This document shows positions 25,576-35,124 of a stretch of DNA of 64,000 bases, one piece after another (position 1 is the stretch's first letter; each line of letters begins with the position of its first letter). The notes under the pieces are model-generated. The model was not told the origin of the DNA. It worked only from the letters and a program-made list of their open reading frames with translations, and ran no database searches. The stretch lies in NCBI RefSeq assembly GCF_963855985.1, contig NC_087097.1, positions 7,783,001 to 7,847,000 of the forward strand. Direction: 5' to 3'. This stretch comes from Ostrinia nubilalis. Its lineage: Eukaryota; Arthropoda; Insecta; Lepidoptera; Crambidae. Made by a program: the position numbers and the translations under genes.

Positions 25576-26181
25576 CACAGACTAGAAAAATAGCCCCTAT
25601 TACATACTACATAAGACTCACAGTGTTCAGTTATCGTATATACTTATTAAGCCAGTCTAGATAGAGAAATCATCAGACATTTTGACCTAAAAGTTTTAGA
25701 AAGAACATTACGGAGGTTAATTTTGGTATATAAACATGTCTAGTCTAGCCCGCTTCATATCGCCTTGAGAATACTTAATTTTGTTATGTAAACGCTACCA
25801 TTTAAGTTGGGTATGTTTTTAATATTCTGACGTCTGAAGGAAAATCGAATTAATTTCGGAATTCCCCAAATCAGGAGGAAAAAGGAACCAAAAAAAATTA
25901 CGAACCACGATATTTCTGGTTTATGTTTGATTTTTTTGTAAAAACTACCTACATATTATAAAGAAAGAAACATTTATTACGATGAACATCACTTAGAGAA
26001 CAAAGAAAGTACGAGTATACGGAAAAAAGACAGAAATATTACAAGGAACTAAAAAGTGAACTGAGCAGTGCCACCCTTTTGCAACAGCAATGCCAATCAC
26101 AATGGGACTCCACTCAGCATATGCCGTGGCCCACGGTGGGGAAGGCCATTTAATTACCATTGTACTAAATGCCGATCTTTC

Positions 26182-26694
26182 GAATGAAATTGCTTGCAGT
26201 TCCAATAAAATGTTATTCCATTTCCCTGTCCAATAATAGAGTCGCATGATAACTGCGAGCTGTGTGATTATGATTATTCCGCGCCAGCGTGTAAATGTGC
26301 TCCTACAATCGTTCCTGTCCATCGCTCTTCGCTAATTAAAAGCCGATTCGTTTTATGAATCGATTGCTTACGATTCCGAGAACTTTTGCGGTTGTTTATT
26401 GTAAATTGGCTTTTCGATCGCCTGGACTACAACCTTTTGTTTCTCCATACAAACTTTGGACCCCTTTCATCATCTTACGGGATGAATGAATATTGAAGAA
26501 TCCTTTATAACTGCGTGCTGAATTCAGAGCAATCTATTCAGTGGTTAGATTTGTACCATCCTAGACTGCATCTCACTTAACACCAGGTGCGATTGCGGTC
26601 AAATACCTGCCTTGTCTAGCATAAAAAAAGATAAATCAATCGGTAACGAGTACCTTTTACTATACGACAATAATAGAGTCGCATAATAACGAAC
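26182..26694 (+). repeat. tandem array of ~435-bp units, left part
   Basis: Begins with a diverged unit start and runs into a typical unit ('tccgcgccagcgtgtaaatg', 'aaaagccgattcgttttatg', 'agaacttttgcggttgttta', 'ggacccctttcat'). It includes a LINE-tail-like block 'catctcacttaacaccagg' ending in 'cataaaaaaaga'. The array is cut at 26694 by the retroviral insertion. Its last four bases GAAC (26691-26694) are the target-site duplication. Confidence 0.85.
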
Positions 26695-26912
26695 TGTTAG
26701 GCCGGGCTTTGATAGAGTCTTTTTAAAAAAGGCTAATTATTCTAGCTAAAATAAAATACAATGATTGGATTTGAAAGAGGCAGCCGTCACGCACGAGTGG
26801 TAGCGAAGAACTGGCGAGCCCGTGAAGCGGGCGAGCCAACTCGGGCAAAAATGCTGATGCCGCAGGATTTTCTGGGCATCAGGGGTTTTATGTACATCAG
26901 AGGGATGTAACA
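26695..26912 (-). repeat. 3' LTR (element orientation)
   Basis: 218 bp, no difference seen from the LTR at 35125-35342. It contains an internal GC-rich near-palindrome ('gagcccgtgaagcgggcgag'). Ends are 5-bp inverted repeats TGTTA/TAACA. Confidence 0.95.
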
Positions 26913-26923
26913 CCTCCCCCCAT
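26913..26923 (-). other. polypurine tract
   Basis: On the minus strand 'atggggggagg' lies directly before the 3' LTR, the position where plus-strand DNA synthesis is primed in retroelements. Confidence 0.85.
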
Positions 26924-26966
26924 CAAGAATAAACTTAGGGGTTAAATCTCCTAAGTTTATGGGTTT

Positions 26967-27191
26967 CTATAGATTTCTACGGATTTTGGGGAATGAGGTT
27001 CCCGGATTCTGTTCGGATTCAGATTCTACTTTAGGAGTGATAATCGCGAGTTCGATTTGTTCGACATCGTGAATGCTGCCTGTTTTTATTTTAGTAAAAT
27101 TATTATACTTATAAACTATTACAATTATTACAATTATGATTAGGAATAGGATAAACGACGAATAGTGTGCCCCGTATTTAATGATATGTGG
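26967..27191 (-). pseudogene. env: env 3' segment: transmembrane and cytoplasmic tail, cut off by a stop
   Basis: Directly after the TAA at 27194-27192 the same frame stays open to TAG at 26969-26967. It encodes a strongly hydrophobic run (rich in I, V, L, F) of about 20 residues followed by K/Y/N and a polar tail, which is what the membrane anchor of a fusion-type envelope looks like. As it stands it is separated from the ectodomain by one in-frame stop, so a product of this copy would lack its anchor. A sequencing error at the stop is possible. Confidence 0.7.
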
Positions 27192-28064
27192 TTATTGAAT
27201 AACTTTATTTAATTCGGTTAAAATTTTATCATTAGTGTATTTTCCAAAATTTACTTTATTCAGATCGAGATCTTTTAACTTGATGTTGGGTACACCATCG
27301 GCCATTTTCTTGAATTTACGGATATTACAACAACTGTCATTAATCAAATTAAAGTCTAAGTTAGATGAAGGTAAAGTTATGTTTAATACATTATTCTTAG
27401 GTATCAATTGGGTATCTTTACAATAAGCTTTACAAGATGTTGGAATTTCTATGATTCCGGTTCCTATAATATTAGTTTCCAATGTTTCGGAGTTTGAACA
27501 ATCTATTGACAATTTACTTAAGGTGGATTGAACAAATATCCACTTATTATTCCGGAGTGGTTTCCAAACGTCCAAATTACCACGGATGAATTCCGTTCGA
27601 CACTGATTAGGTAGTTTTGTTATTACTTTAGATAATAGTTCACTTTCACAATTGGGGTTTTCACTGGTTGGGAACACATTCACTGATTCACAGATATAGT
27701 TTTGCTTATTGGTATGTTTGCACTTTTCGAGGGAATCCAAGTTATTGTAGTGTAGTTTGTCCTTTGTTATAAGGATATACTTATGGCTAGGTATTACAAC
27801 GTTGAACGAGTCTGGTCTTGTTAAGTTATGAGGAGTTGGTAACGGTATATTATTATACAAGTAAAACTGGCGTGGACCTACTAGGGGCACTTGTAGTACG
27901 AACATTATCTTATTACTAACATAATAGCTAACTAAATTACTAAGATTTAGAATAACATGAATCAAATTTATATCTAAGTCTACGGCAAGTTCCAAATCAC
28001 TGGGTAAGTGTCGGTAGTTATCGGCAAGCTCTCTATAAAGTTGTTGCGGAGTTATTACTGACGG
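27192..28064 (-). pseudogene. env: env middle segment (ectodomain after the frame change)
   Basis: Open frame ending at TAA 27194-27192, in a different frame from the upstream env segment. The first residues in this frame, at about 28064-28040, include the HPSVITPQQL block that in errantivirus and baculovirus F-type envelopes follows the fusion subunit heptad region. The rest is rich in Cys (at least 10) and N-glycosylation sites, as in an ectodomain. The first ATG (27995) is internal. Read with the neighbouring segments, this is one env gene broken into three pieces. Confidence 0.75.
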
Positions 28065-28757
28065 ATGAATAACATTAACATTACATTATCGATCTGAAAC
28101 GATAAGGTAAGCAAAGATGATTCTAAATTGGTGAAAATTTCATTTATTTCAGAAGTTATTAATAGACTATTGGTAGTATCAGAGATATTTATAAGTTTGG
28201 CTGAGAGCTTGTTGATAGCTGCACTGAGATTATCTTCGTTAATCTTGATTTTACTTAATGTTTCATTATAAGCGGATAGTACAGATGTAGTGATTAATAT
28301 GTGATCTTTCATTAATGAAGCCAATCTCTTTTGGTTGTTTTGTACATGTTTTATAGCCGCATCGTATTTGATAGCATCATCTTCGTCCAGAGTACCGAAG
28401 ATCTGCTTCATAAGGGAGCCTATTCCGGGGATCCATGCGCTACGTTTTACTCTACTGTCTATTAAATGAGTTATTGAAGAATAATCTTTGATTATATCTT
28501 TAAAACGGATTGCAAAAGGTTGAAGGATGTTAAAGCACTCGGAATTATCTAGCGGTTTTATTTTTTCGCAAATGAATTTGACCTTATCCAGTTCTTGATT
28601 AATATTTTGTATATGCGGCCTTATATATGAAATATCTAATGGAATCAGTATCCTTAAATTTCCACTAATGATTTTGGCTTTTCCAATATAATCAAAATAG
28701 ATGCCCGAACTTGTGGGTATTGGTGTTATGAAACTTGGCGTAGCCGTAGCCGACACG
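28055..28757 (-). pseudogene. env: env 5' segment: N-terminal and fusion subunit, furin site
   Basis: Open from the splice acceptor (28758/28757) to a stop at 28055. Near residue 110 it has the furin-type site RVKR followed by a Gly/Ile-rich fusion-peptide-like stretch (SAWIPGIGSLMKQIFG), the arrangement of gypsy-family Env and baculovirus F proteins. A long helical heptad region follows. The frame ends prematurely where the next segment takes over: the continuation lies in another frame (shift of -1 or +2 near 28060-28075). There is no ATG at the open start; the message would be spliced from the 5' part of the element. Confidence 0.8.
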
Positions 28758-28785
28758 CTGAAAATAAACAAATTAAAAGTAAGTT
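28757..28785 (-). promoter_or_regulatory. predicted env 3' splice site
   Basis: On the minus strand 'ttttaatttgtttattttcag' precedes env coding sequence, with the AG ending at 28758. Errantivirus env is made from a spliced subgenomic RNA. The donor, expected near the start of the element, was not located with confidence. Confidence 0.6.
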
Positions 28786-28834
28786 CTAACGTCTAGTGAT
28801 AACTAACGATAACTAACCTATTATATTACCTAAA

Positions 28835-31800
28835 CTAAGGAGAACTGGGAAAGACGCCAGCTAATTTCACCTCGTCGCAGTGATGTTTGACGTGACGTCT
28901 ATTGATTAAAAGAGTGAGGGTATTGTTGTTGTGAACAGCAATAACCTTGTATGGACCTTTCCATATAGGTGAAAGTGCTTTACGCAGTCTTACATGATTT
29001 TTCAAATATACAAAGTCTCCCACTTTGTATTTAACTGGACGAGTCCTACTATCGTAGTAACCTTTGGATCTTTCTTTGGATCTTTCGATGTTTTCAACAG
29101 CCCGTTCCCAGGATAATTTAAGTCGGTGTTGGAGCATCCGGACGTAGTCGGGATAAGTAGTGAGGTCTTGACTGTAAATGGAATCGGGAATAAAGGCCTT
29201 GTGCCCAAACAGTAGTTCGTAAGGGGTGAAGTTCGTGGTACTATGAACAGCTGAGTTGTAAGCTAGGATAGCCGTGTAAACGTAACGGGGCCAATCATCT
29301 TGGTTCTCGTTAACGTAAGATTTCAGATATTCTTTAAGCGTCGAATGACTTCTTTCTAGAGCTCCTTGAGTTTGTGGATGATACGGAGTGGACCATATCT
29401 GTTTTATTTTGAGGAAGGAACAGGTCTTTTTAAAGAGGTCAGCGGTAAAGTTTGTGCCTTGGTCAGTGAGAATGGAAACTGGGATGCCAAATAGGGAAAT
29501 GAAGTGGACCAGACAGTCGGTTGTTTCTTCGGAAGAGACACTACGTAAAGGATAAGCTACTGAGAATTTGGTTAGATCATCCTGTATTGTTAGAATATAT
29601 TTAAGTTTTGCGGGACCTGATTCGGGAAGTGGACCTACAATGTCCAGGGCTATTCTTTGAAAAGGGCTAGTAGAAGTGGTGGTTATCTGCATGGGCGCCT
29701 TGTTAGTTCGTCTTAGGGCCTTGTTTTCCTGACAGGAAGTGCAGTTTTTAATATATGATTCTACGTCGCTTTTCATTCCTTTCCAGTAATAGCGTTCTTG
29801 GATTCGGCTTAGCATTCGATTGCAACCCAAATGGCCAGCAATCGGGAGGTCGTGATTTTCTCTTAGGATTTTCTTTATTTCACTAAGGCTTGGATGAATT
29901 ATATTGTTGTGGTAGATATTTACTGTAATATTAGTGTCGTGGAAAAGGTAGACAATGATGTTGTATATTTTAGCAAAAGAATGTTTTTGGAATGGATTTT
30001 TAAAGTCAGGTAATGCGATTTCGATTACGTCATCTGTTGATTCTAATAAGTGGTTCCTTACAGTTTTCAATGTTTGGAATATTTCTGGGTAAGTACACTC
30101 GTCAAAGTGGTTTACTTTCGGATAGATGAGATAAATTGATTTATTATTAATGTCAGGGATTCTTTCGAATGAGTATAGTTGTTTTTCTGAATACAGTATT
30201 TCTTTGGGGTCTGTAGCTTGTTCAAGAATTTCGGAGATATAGGCATTCGATTCGTCTAAATCGATGGACGTAGGGACTAGTAGGATTTTGGCATGAGATT
30301 TCAATAGGGATTGATTATGTTCTAACACCTTTGTGTTATAATTTCTGTTTTTATTATTGATTTCTTTCAGGAATTTGGAGTAATCATCACCGAGGGCTAC
30401 GTGTTCTGGACTTGAAGGTAAGTTGGGACTTAGGTTAAGTGTTTCAGGATTTTGCAGGGGAGAGTCAGGCGTTGGGAGGAGCTGAGGTAAGGTGTCTTGA
30501 TTTCCAGGTGATGGATCGGGAGCGTCTAGGAGTGGCTGAGGAGGTAAGTTTTCTTGCATTTCAGGATTGGATTCAGCGGGAATGTTTTTACTTGTAGAAG
30601 GTGTAGGATCAGGAGTAGTTGTAGTAGGAATTGCAGGTTCAGAGGATTGAGTCGGGTTAGTTTCTTCAGGACTGGATGGGAATGTGATTTCACGATCATC
30701 ATCTAATAGGTCAATGTTAGGTATACTGTCACTATCATTTTCAGAAGTATGCGGGAGCTGAATGTTTAGGTCATCCAGCGTGAGCGGACTAAAAGGTAAG
30801 TCATTATTTCCGTTATCAGCGGATTGGACAGGATCAAGTTGATTTGGAGCTTCTAATTGCGGTGGAGAGTCGGTAGGGATTATTGGATTTACAGGATGTC
30901 GAGATAATGCGTCAGCATTGGCGTTTACTTTGCCTTTTTTATATTGGATATTATACTCGAACTCTTCCAGTTTTAGGCGCCACCGGACTAAGCGAGACCC
31001 GGGGTCCTTGCAATTAAAAAGCCATTGAAGGGGTTTGTGGTCTGTGATGATTGTGAAACGGGTTCCATAGAGGTAAGGTCGGAATGTTTTAGTGCCAAAC
31101 AGGATTGCTAGGCATTCCTTTTCAGTCACACTGTAATTGCATTCCGCCTTATTGAGAGTGCGAGATGCGTATGCAATGGGACGGTCTCGTCCCACGGGAC
31201 CTTGGGATAATATTGCGGATATCGCATAGTTGGAAGCGTCGCAAGTCAGAAGGAAGGGTTGTGTAAAGTCTGGATAAGCTAAAATCGGGGCTGAGACAAG
31301 TTTGTTTTTTAGGGATTCGAATGCGAGTTGTTGCTCGTTTTGCCAATTAAAAGGCGTGTCCTTTTTAAGGAGGGAAGTTAAGGGTTTAGCTAGTTTTGAG
31401 AAATCTGATATGAATCTCCTATAATAGGAAACTAAACCCAGGAAAGATTTCACATCTTTTGGAGATTGGGGTACTGGAAATTCTGTTACGGCGTTGGTCT
31501 TGTCGGGGTTAGGCTTAACGCCATTTTCACTGATGATATGGCCAAGGTAAGCCACTTCCTTCCGGAGGAACTCACACTTGTCCGGCTGGAGTTTTAAATT
31601 GAAACTACGGATTCTGTTGAAGACGATTTTGAGGTTGTCGATTTGGGAAAATAGGTCAGGTGAGTACACGACGATATCGTCTAAGTAGACGAAGCATCGT
31701 GTACCCTGAAGGCCAGAAAGGCAGTTGTTCATGAGTTTTTGGAAGGTGGATGGCGCATTTTTAAGCCCAAATGGCATCCTATTGAATTGGAAATGTCCCT

Positions 31801-33460
31801 GAGGGACGGAGAACGCGGTTTTGGGTGCGTCTTCAGGAGATACGAGAATTTGATGGAAGCCAGAGGTAAGATCCAGAGTGCTGAAGTATTTGCTCTTGCC
31901 TAGCTGGTCGAGGATTTCATGGATTTGGGGAATTGGATAGGTTTCGCCTATAGTGATGTTGTTCAACTTCCTATAGTCGATGACAACTCTCCATTTTCGT
32001 CTTCCTTGGGAATCTAGTTTTTTGGGAACTATCCATATGGGAGAGCTCCACGGCGATGAAGAGGGCTCGATAATGTTTTGGTCAAGCATTTGGTTGATTT
32101 GCGATTCTACCTCCTGCTTATGGCATTCTGGGAATCTGTAGGATTTGGTGTGAACTGGTTCGTCGACTGTAGTTTTGATTTTGTGGTCGAGAGCAGTGGT
32201 GAAAGTTAATTGATCGCCTGGCAAGTGGAAGATATCTGAGTATTGGGAGCAGAGATCTATAAGAGCATCTCTCTCTTCTTGGTTCAAGTGATTATGGAAG
32301 CAATAAACATATTGAGTATTGAGTATTGAGTATTGATTTGCTCTGAGTGAATTTATAACTTCTTCAGTTCGTTTGGATGTCGTTTGTCTACTAGTATGGA
32401 CAGGATACGCAGAGGTATGAAGAGGTTCCAGGTGAAGATTGAGATTTGTTTTGATATTTATTGGCTGTTCTGAAATATTGGCGACTGTTATGTTAATTTT
32501 ATCATTTTCTTTGACTTTTACTAAGCAGTTTGATATTAGTAGGTTCTGAGATATATGCTGATCTAGGATGACACCTTCTTTAAGGTCAGGATTAGAAACT
32601 GAACACTCTATTACTTTCTCTGAGCGTGCTGGAACGGTGTAATAAGGATCCGTAAAGAATAACTTCAGGATATGTTTTCCAAGTTTCAGGGCTTCGCGCG
32701 TGAAATCGATGCTGCCATTGAATTGGTTAAGGAGGTCGTTACCCACGATGCCGTCGTAGGGGAAATCAATGTCTCCCACTACGTGGAATTTGTGTTTGAT
32801 GGAAACTTTGGGTTTGTCTTTTAAGTATAACGCCAAATTAAGTGAGCCCAACGTTGGGACGGATTCGTCAGCAGAGTTAAAGCCCTTAAGTTTGAGCTTT
32901 TCCTCGTTCAGCGGAGTTTGAGGTTTGATACACGACTTTTTGAGTAGGCTTATTGAAGATCCTGTGTCAATTAAAAGCGACAGTGGCATTTCAGAAGCGG
33001 CTGTGTTGATTACAACGTGTGGTAACGATTTGATTGAGGGATCAAATGATATTTCGTAAATTTGTGTGTTTTTTTCAGTTGGCGGAGTCGTCAGGGAAGG
33101 CCTGCGCTTGGGTGTAGTAGATTTTGCATTTGGTACAGTGGTTGACTTTGATTCAGAGGATACAGTGGATACGGTGGTTGACTTTGATGCAGTGGATACA
33201 GCGGTCGCCTTTGGTTTGGCGGATACAGTGGATACAGCGGTCGCCTTTGGTTTGGCGGATACAGTGGATACAGCGGTCGCCTTTGGTTCGGCGGATACAG
33301 TGGATACAGTGGATGCAGTGGATACAGCGGTCGCCTTTGGTTTGGCGGATACAGTGGATACGGTGGATACAGTGGATGCAGTGGATACAGTGGGTGTCTT
33401 TTCATTTGGAATCAGGGTTGGTTTGCGTTTTGGACTCGCGGGACACCGCCGGGAGTCCAC
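28835..33460 (-). CDS. pol: Pol polyprotein: protease, reverse transcriptase, RNase H, integrase
   Basis: The frame is open for 1,541 codons. No ATG opens it; it starts beside the gag stop and must be entered by -1 frameshift. Residues 25-105 are a Val/Ser/Thr/Ala/Lys repeat. Protease DTGSS is at 165-169. RT has YLDD at 592-595, with FGLKNAP upstream. RNase H acidic residues are at 741 (CDAS), 780-782, 807 (TDHKP) and 850. Integrase zinc finger is H1203, H1210, C1240, C1243. The catalytic triad is D1273, D1333, E1369 (D,D-35-E). About 330 residues lie between RNase H and integrase, first a Pro/Ser/Asn-rich linker, then a folded-looking part (from about 1025). The polyprotein copies the RNA and inserts the DNA into the genome. 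All key residues are present, so the enzyme looks functional. Domain order RT-RNase H-IN is Ty3/gypsy. Confidence 0.95.
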   Translation of the reverse strand: MDSRRCPASPKRKPTLIPNEKTPTVSTASTVSTVSTVSAKPKATAVSTASTVSTVSAEPKATAVSTVSAKPKATAVSTVSAKPKATAVSTASKSTTVSTVSSESKSTTVPNAKSTTPKRRPSLTTPPTEKNTQIYEISFDPSIKSLPHVVINTAASEMPLSLLIDTGSSISLLKKSCIKPQTPLNEEKLKLKGFNSADESVPTLGSLNLALYLKDKPKVSIKHKFHVVGDIDFPYDGIVGNDLLNQFNGSIDFTREALKLGKHILKLFFTDPYYTVPARSEKVIECSVSNPDLKEGVILDQHISQNLLISNCLVKVKENDKINITVANISEQPINIKTNLNLHLEPLHTSAYPVHTSRQTTSKRTEEVINSLRANQYSILNTQYVYCFHNHLNQEERDALIDLCSQYSDIFHLPGDQLTFTTALDHKIKTTVDEPVHTKSYRFPECHKQEVESQINQMLDQNIIEPSSSPWSSPIWIVPKKLDSQGRRKWRVVIDYRKLNNITIGETYPIPQIHEILDQLGKSKYFSTLDLTSGFHQILVSPEDAPKTAFSVPQGHFQFNRMPFGLKNAPSTFQKLMNNCLSGLQGTRCFVYLDDIVVYSPDLFSQIDNLKIVFNRIRSFNLKLQPDKCEFLRKEVAYLGHIISENGVKPNPDKTNAVTEFPVPQSPKDVKSFLGLVSYYRRFISDFSKLAKPLTSLLKKDTPFNWQNEQQLAFESLKNKLVSAPILAYPDFTQPFLLTCDASNYAISAILSQGPVGRDRPIAYASRTLNKAECNYSVTEKECLAILFGTKTFRPYLYGTRFTIITDHKPLQWLFNCKDPGSRLVRWRLKLEEFEYNIQYKKGKVNANADALSRHPVNPIIPTDSPPQLEAPNQLDPVQSADNGNNDLPFSPLTLDDLNIQLPHTSENDSDSIPNIDLLDDDREITFPSSPEETNPTQSSEPAIPTTTTPDPTPSTSKNIPAESNPEMQENLPPQPLLDAPDPSPGNQDTLPQLLPTPDSPLQNPETLNLSPNLPSSPEHVALGDDYSKFLKEINNKNRNYNTKVLEHNQSLLKSHAKILLVPTSIDLDESNAYISEILEQATDPKEILYSEKQLYSFERIPDINNKSIYLIYPKVNHFDECTYPEIFQTLKTVRNHLLESTDDVIEIALPDFKNPFQKHSFAKIYNIIVYLFHDTNITVNIYHNNIIHPSLSEIKKILRENHDLPIAGHLGCNRMLSRIQERYYWKGMKSDVESYIKNCTSCQENKALRRTNKAPMQITTTSTSPFQRIALDIVGPLPESGPAKLKYILTIQDDLTKFSVAYPLRSVSSEETTDCLVHFISLFGIPVSILTDQGTNFTADLFKKTCSFLKIKQIWSTPYHPQTQGALERSHSTLKEYLKSYVNENQDDWPRYVYTAILAYNSAVHSTTNFTPYELLFGHKAFIPDSIYSQDLTTYPDYVRMLQHRLKLSWERAVENIERSKERSKGYYDSRTRPVKYKVGDFVYLKNHVRLRKALSPIWKGPYKVIAVHNNNTLTLLINRRHVKHHCDEVKLAGVFPSSP
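33148..33392. repeat. coding minisatellite inside pol
   Basis: Tandem units built from 'ggatacagtggatacagcgg' and 'tcgcctttggtttggc' (about 36 bp, 12 codons, with 9-bp subunits) encode the VSTVSAKPKATA-type repeat at the start of Pol. The period is a multiple of three, so several frames on both strands are open here; the other frames are by-products. Confidence 0.85.
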
Positions 33461-34506
33461 TACTCGTTTAAATTTTCTGAGGGATTGAAGTCAACTTCGT
33501 CATGACCCTCGTCGTCCTCCTGTTGGTCCTGGTTGAAGTTGACCCTACGGAACTGAGGATTTGGGGTGTTGAATGGAGGCCTTTGACCCCTCATTCTGTT
33601 ATTGTATTCTCGTTTTCGACAGACGTCGATAGTGTGCCCTGGGGCTTTGCAGTATCGACATACGACAGTGGAGTTGGAACCCGAAGGTTGAGGTTGAGAT
33701 TGAGATTGAGAACTTTGTTGTTGGTTGTTGAAATTCTGACGGGGTTTCGTGAATCGATTATTGTTGTTGTTGTTGGGTCTTTGGTCGGGAACAGGTTTTT
33801 TGTATAGAGTCTGTTGTATCCGTTCTTCGGATACGGCGAGGTTTACGGCTTCGTTGAGGGTTGATGGTGAGCGACATCTCACTATATTGGAGATACGGGG
33901 ATGTAATCCCATTAAGAAATGGTGGAGAGCGAGATCCTCCATTGCGGCTGTCCTACCGGGAATTTCTTTGATTTTAGTTTGTGATAACGATATCTCCGTC
34001 AGGAGTTGGGACAGGCATGTCTCGACTCGGAGCGCGTACTGGCTGACGTTTTCATTACCGCCCTGCTTACTCTCCTGGAGGTTCATTAGCAGGTGCGCAT
34101 AATGTTTACGTTCACTGAATTGAGTTTTCAAGAATTCCTTCAATTGTTCCCAATTGGTGAATTCTTTTATGGAGCACGCGACTTCCGCTTTCCCTTGAAG
34201 TTGGCATAATATGTATTTAAAAACTATATGTTTTTGGGTCTCCGTGGCTAAGTTGTAGGCGTTGTTGCAGTTTATGATAAAAGAGTTTAAGGTTTCTCTA
34301 CTGCCATCGTATGGCTTTATGAATTTTAGGAGGATACTGAGGTCTAAATTCATTGCAATAGTTGAGGGAGCAGGTTTTCTGCCCCTTTTTTCCCTTTGGA
34401 CGTCCGCTACTGGGCTTGTGGCTCTATCGTCCTCCGACATTGGCAAGTCCACGTCTACCGGTACTGGGAGCACGTCCTTGGGTACTCGGAACTCTGATTT
34501 TGACAT
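33460..34506 (-). CDS. gag: Gag structural polyprotein
   Basis: Starts at ATG 34506 and encodes 348 residues, ending at TAG 33462-33460. A Ty3/gypsy-type capsid region spans roughly residues 50-235 (for example FIKPYDGSRETLNSFI, then a helical body). A basic, Asn/Gln-rich stretch follows (poly-Asn at 245-250), then one CCHC zinc knuckle C283-X2-C286-X4-H291-X4-C296 for RNA binding, and an acidic tail. It forms the particle that packages the element's RNA. The last codons overlap a -1 slippery site leading into pol. No internal stop; the length is normal for an errantivirus Gag. Confidence 0.93.
   Translation of the reverse strand: MSKSEFRVPKDVLPVPVDVDLPMSEDDRATSPVADVQREKRGRKPAPSTIAMNLDLSILLKFIKPYDGSRETLNSFIINCNNAYNLATETQKHIVFKYILCQLQGKAEVACSIKEFTNWEQLKEFLKTQFSERKHYAHLLMNLQESKQGGNENVSQYALRVETCLSQLLTEISLSQTKIKEIPGRTAAMEDLALHHFLMGLHPRISNIVRCRSPSTLNEAVNLAVSEERIQQTLYKKPVPDQRPNNNNNNRFTKPRQNFNNQQQSSQSQSQPQPSGSNSTVVCRYCKAPGHTIDVCRKREYNNRMRGQRPPFNTPNPQFRRVNFNQDQQEDDEGHDEVDFNPSENLNE
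33466..33475 (-). promoter_or_regulatory. -1 ribosomal frameshift site between gag and pol
   Basis: In the gag frame the minus strand reads GAA AAT TTA AAC GAG TAG. This contains two overlapping slippery heptamers in the correct register: A AAU UUA (33475-33469) and U UUA AAC (33472-33466), just two codons before the gag stop. A shift of -1 enters the open pol frame. Position, phase and sequence all fit X XXY YYZ. Confidence 0.85.
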
Positions 34507-35105
34507 TTTGAATTGATGTAAAGTTAAACTTCTTAAACCGTAAATGATTACAAAAGGAATACACGATAAAATTGGTCACAACGCCACACAAAGAATTGAG
34601 TCAATTGAATATTAGATAAGGTACAAAGAACAAAGGCCAGACTCACTACAATGTTGCGTAGACGGCGAACGTGAGCGCGACGACGGGAAGCGGCTGCATT
34701 CCGGAGCGATAAGGGCGTCTCAGGCACGGTGTTACGCGTTGATTGTCTTGAGTTAGGATGATATTTATTTCAGGTTGCGGCAAATCGGGATACGGCGGAG
34801 CAGGATACAGCGATGAGATTCTTCTTCAGGATGCAGTGGAGATGGTAAGTATTTTCTTTCAGGGCCAGCGATGATGGTGAGTTCGACGACGGTTGCGGGA
34901 CACAGCGGGAACAGTGGGACACGGTGAGATGTAGCGGGACACGAAGAGGTACAGCGATGATGCAGTGTGATGCGACGAGAAACGGTGAGATACGGCGAGA
35001 TACAGTGAGATACGGTGAGATTCTGAGTTCGAACTTGGATCACTTGCACACACACTGTTTGTTCACTATACTATACTTCGGACGCGGTACCGAGGATTTT
35101 ATAAA
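34507..35105 (-). other. 5' untranslated leader of the provirus, with degenerate short repeats
   Basis: Between gag ATG and the primer site. 34770-35040 consists of many imperfect copies of words such as 'ggtgagatac', 'gcgggacac' and 'ggatac' on the + strand. Comparable repeat-rich leaders act as an insulator in Drosophila gypsy (Su(Hw) sites), but I do not see that consensus here. Packaging and splice-donor signals are expected but not assigned. Confidence 0.6.
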
Positions 35106-35123
35106 TCCCTTGAGCTGCCACCA
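35106..35123 (-). other. primer binding site
   Basis: After the 5' LTR and one spacer base (35124) the minus strand reads TGGTGGCAGCTCAAGGG. The first ten bases fit the 3' end of a leucine tRNA as I remember it (GCTGCCA-CCA); the remainder does not. The tRNA assignment should be checked against a tRNA set. Confidence 0.65.
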
Positions 35124-35124
35124 A

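Noticed and set aside
25993..26322. 109-codon minus frame inside the array
   Set aside because: It is repeat-unit sequence; the same frame recurs in part at 35217-35408, which reflects repeat identity and not a gene family.
33066..33488. Open frames on the + strand and in other minus frames across the pol minisatellite
   Set aside because: The repeat period is a multiple of three, so any stop-free frame stays open throughout; gag/pol already explain this DNA.
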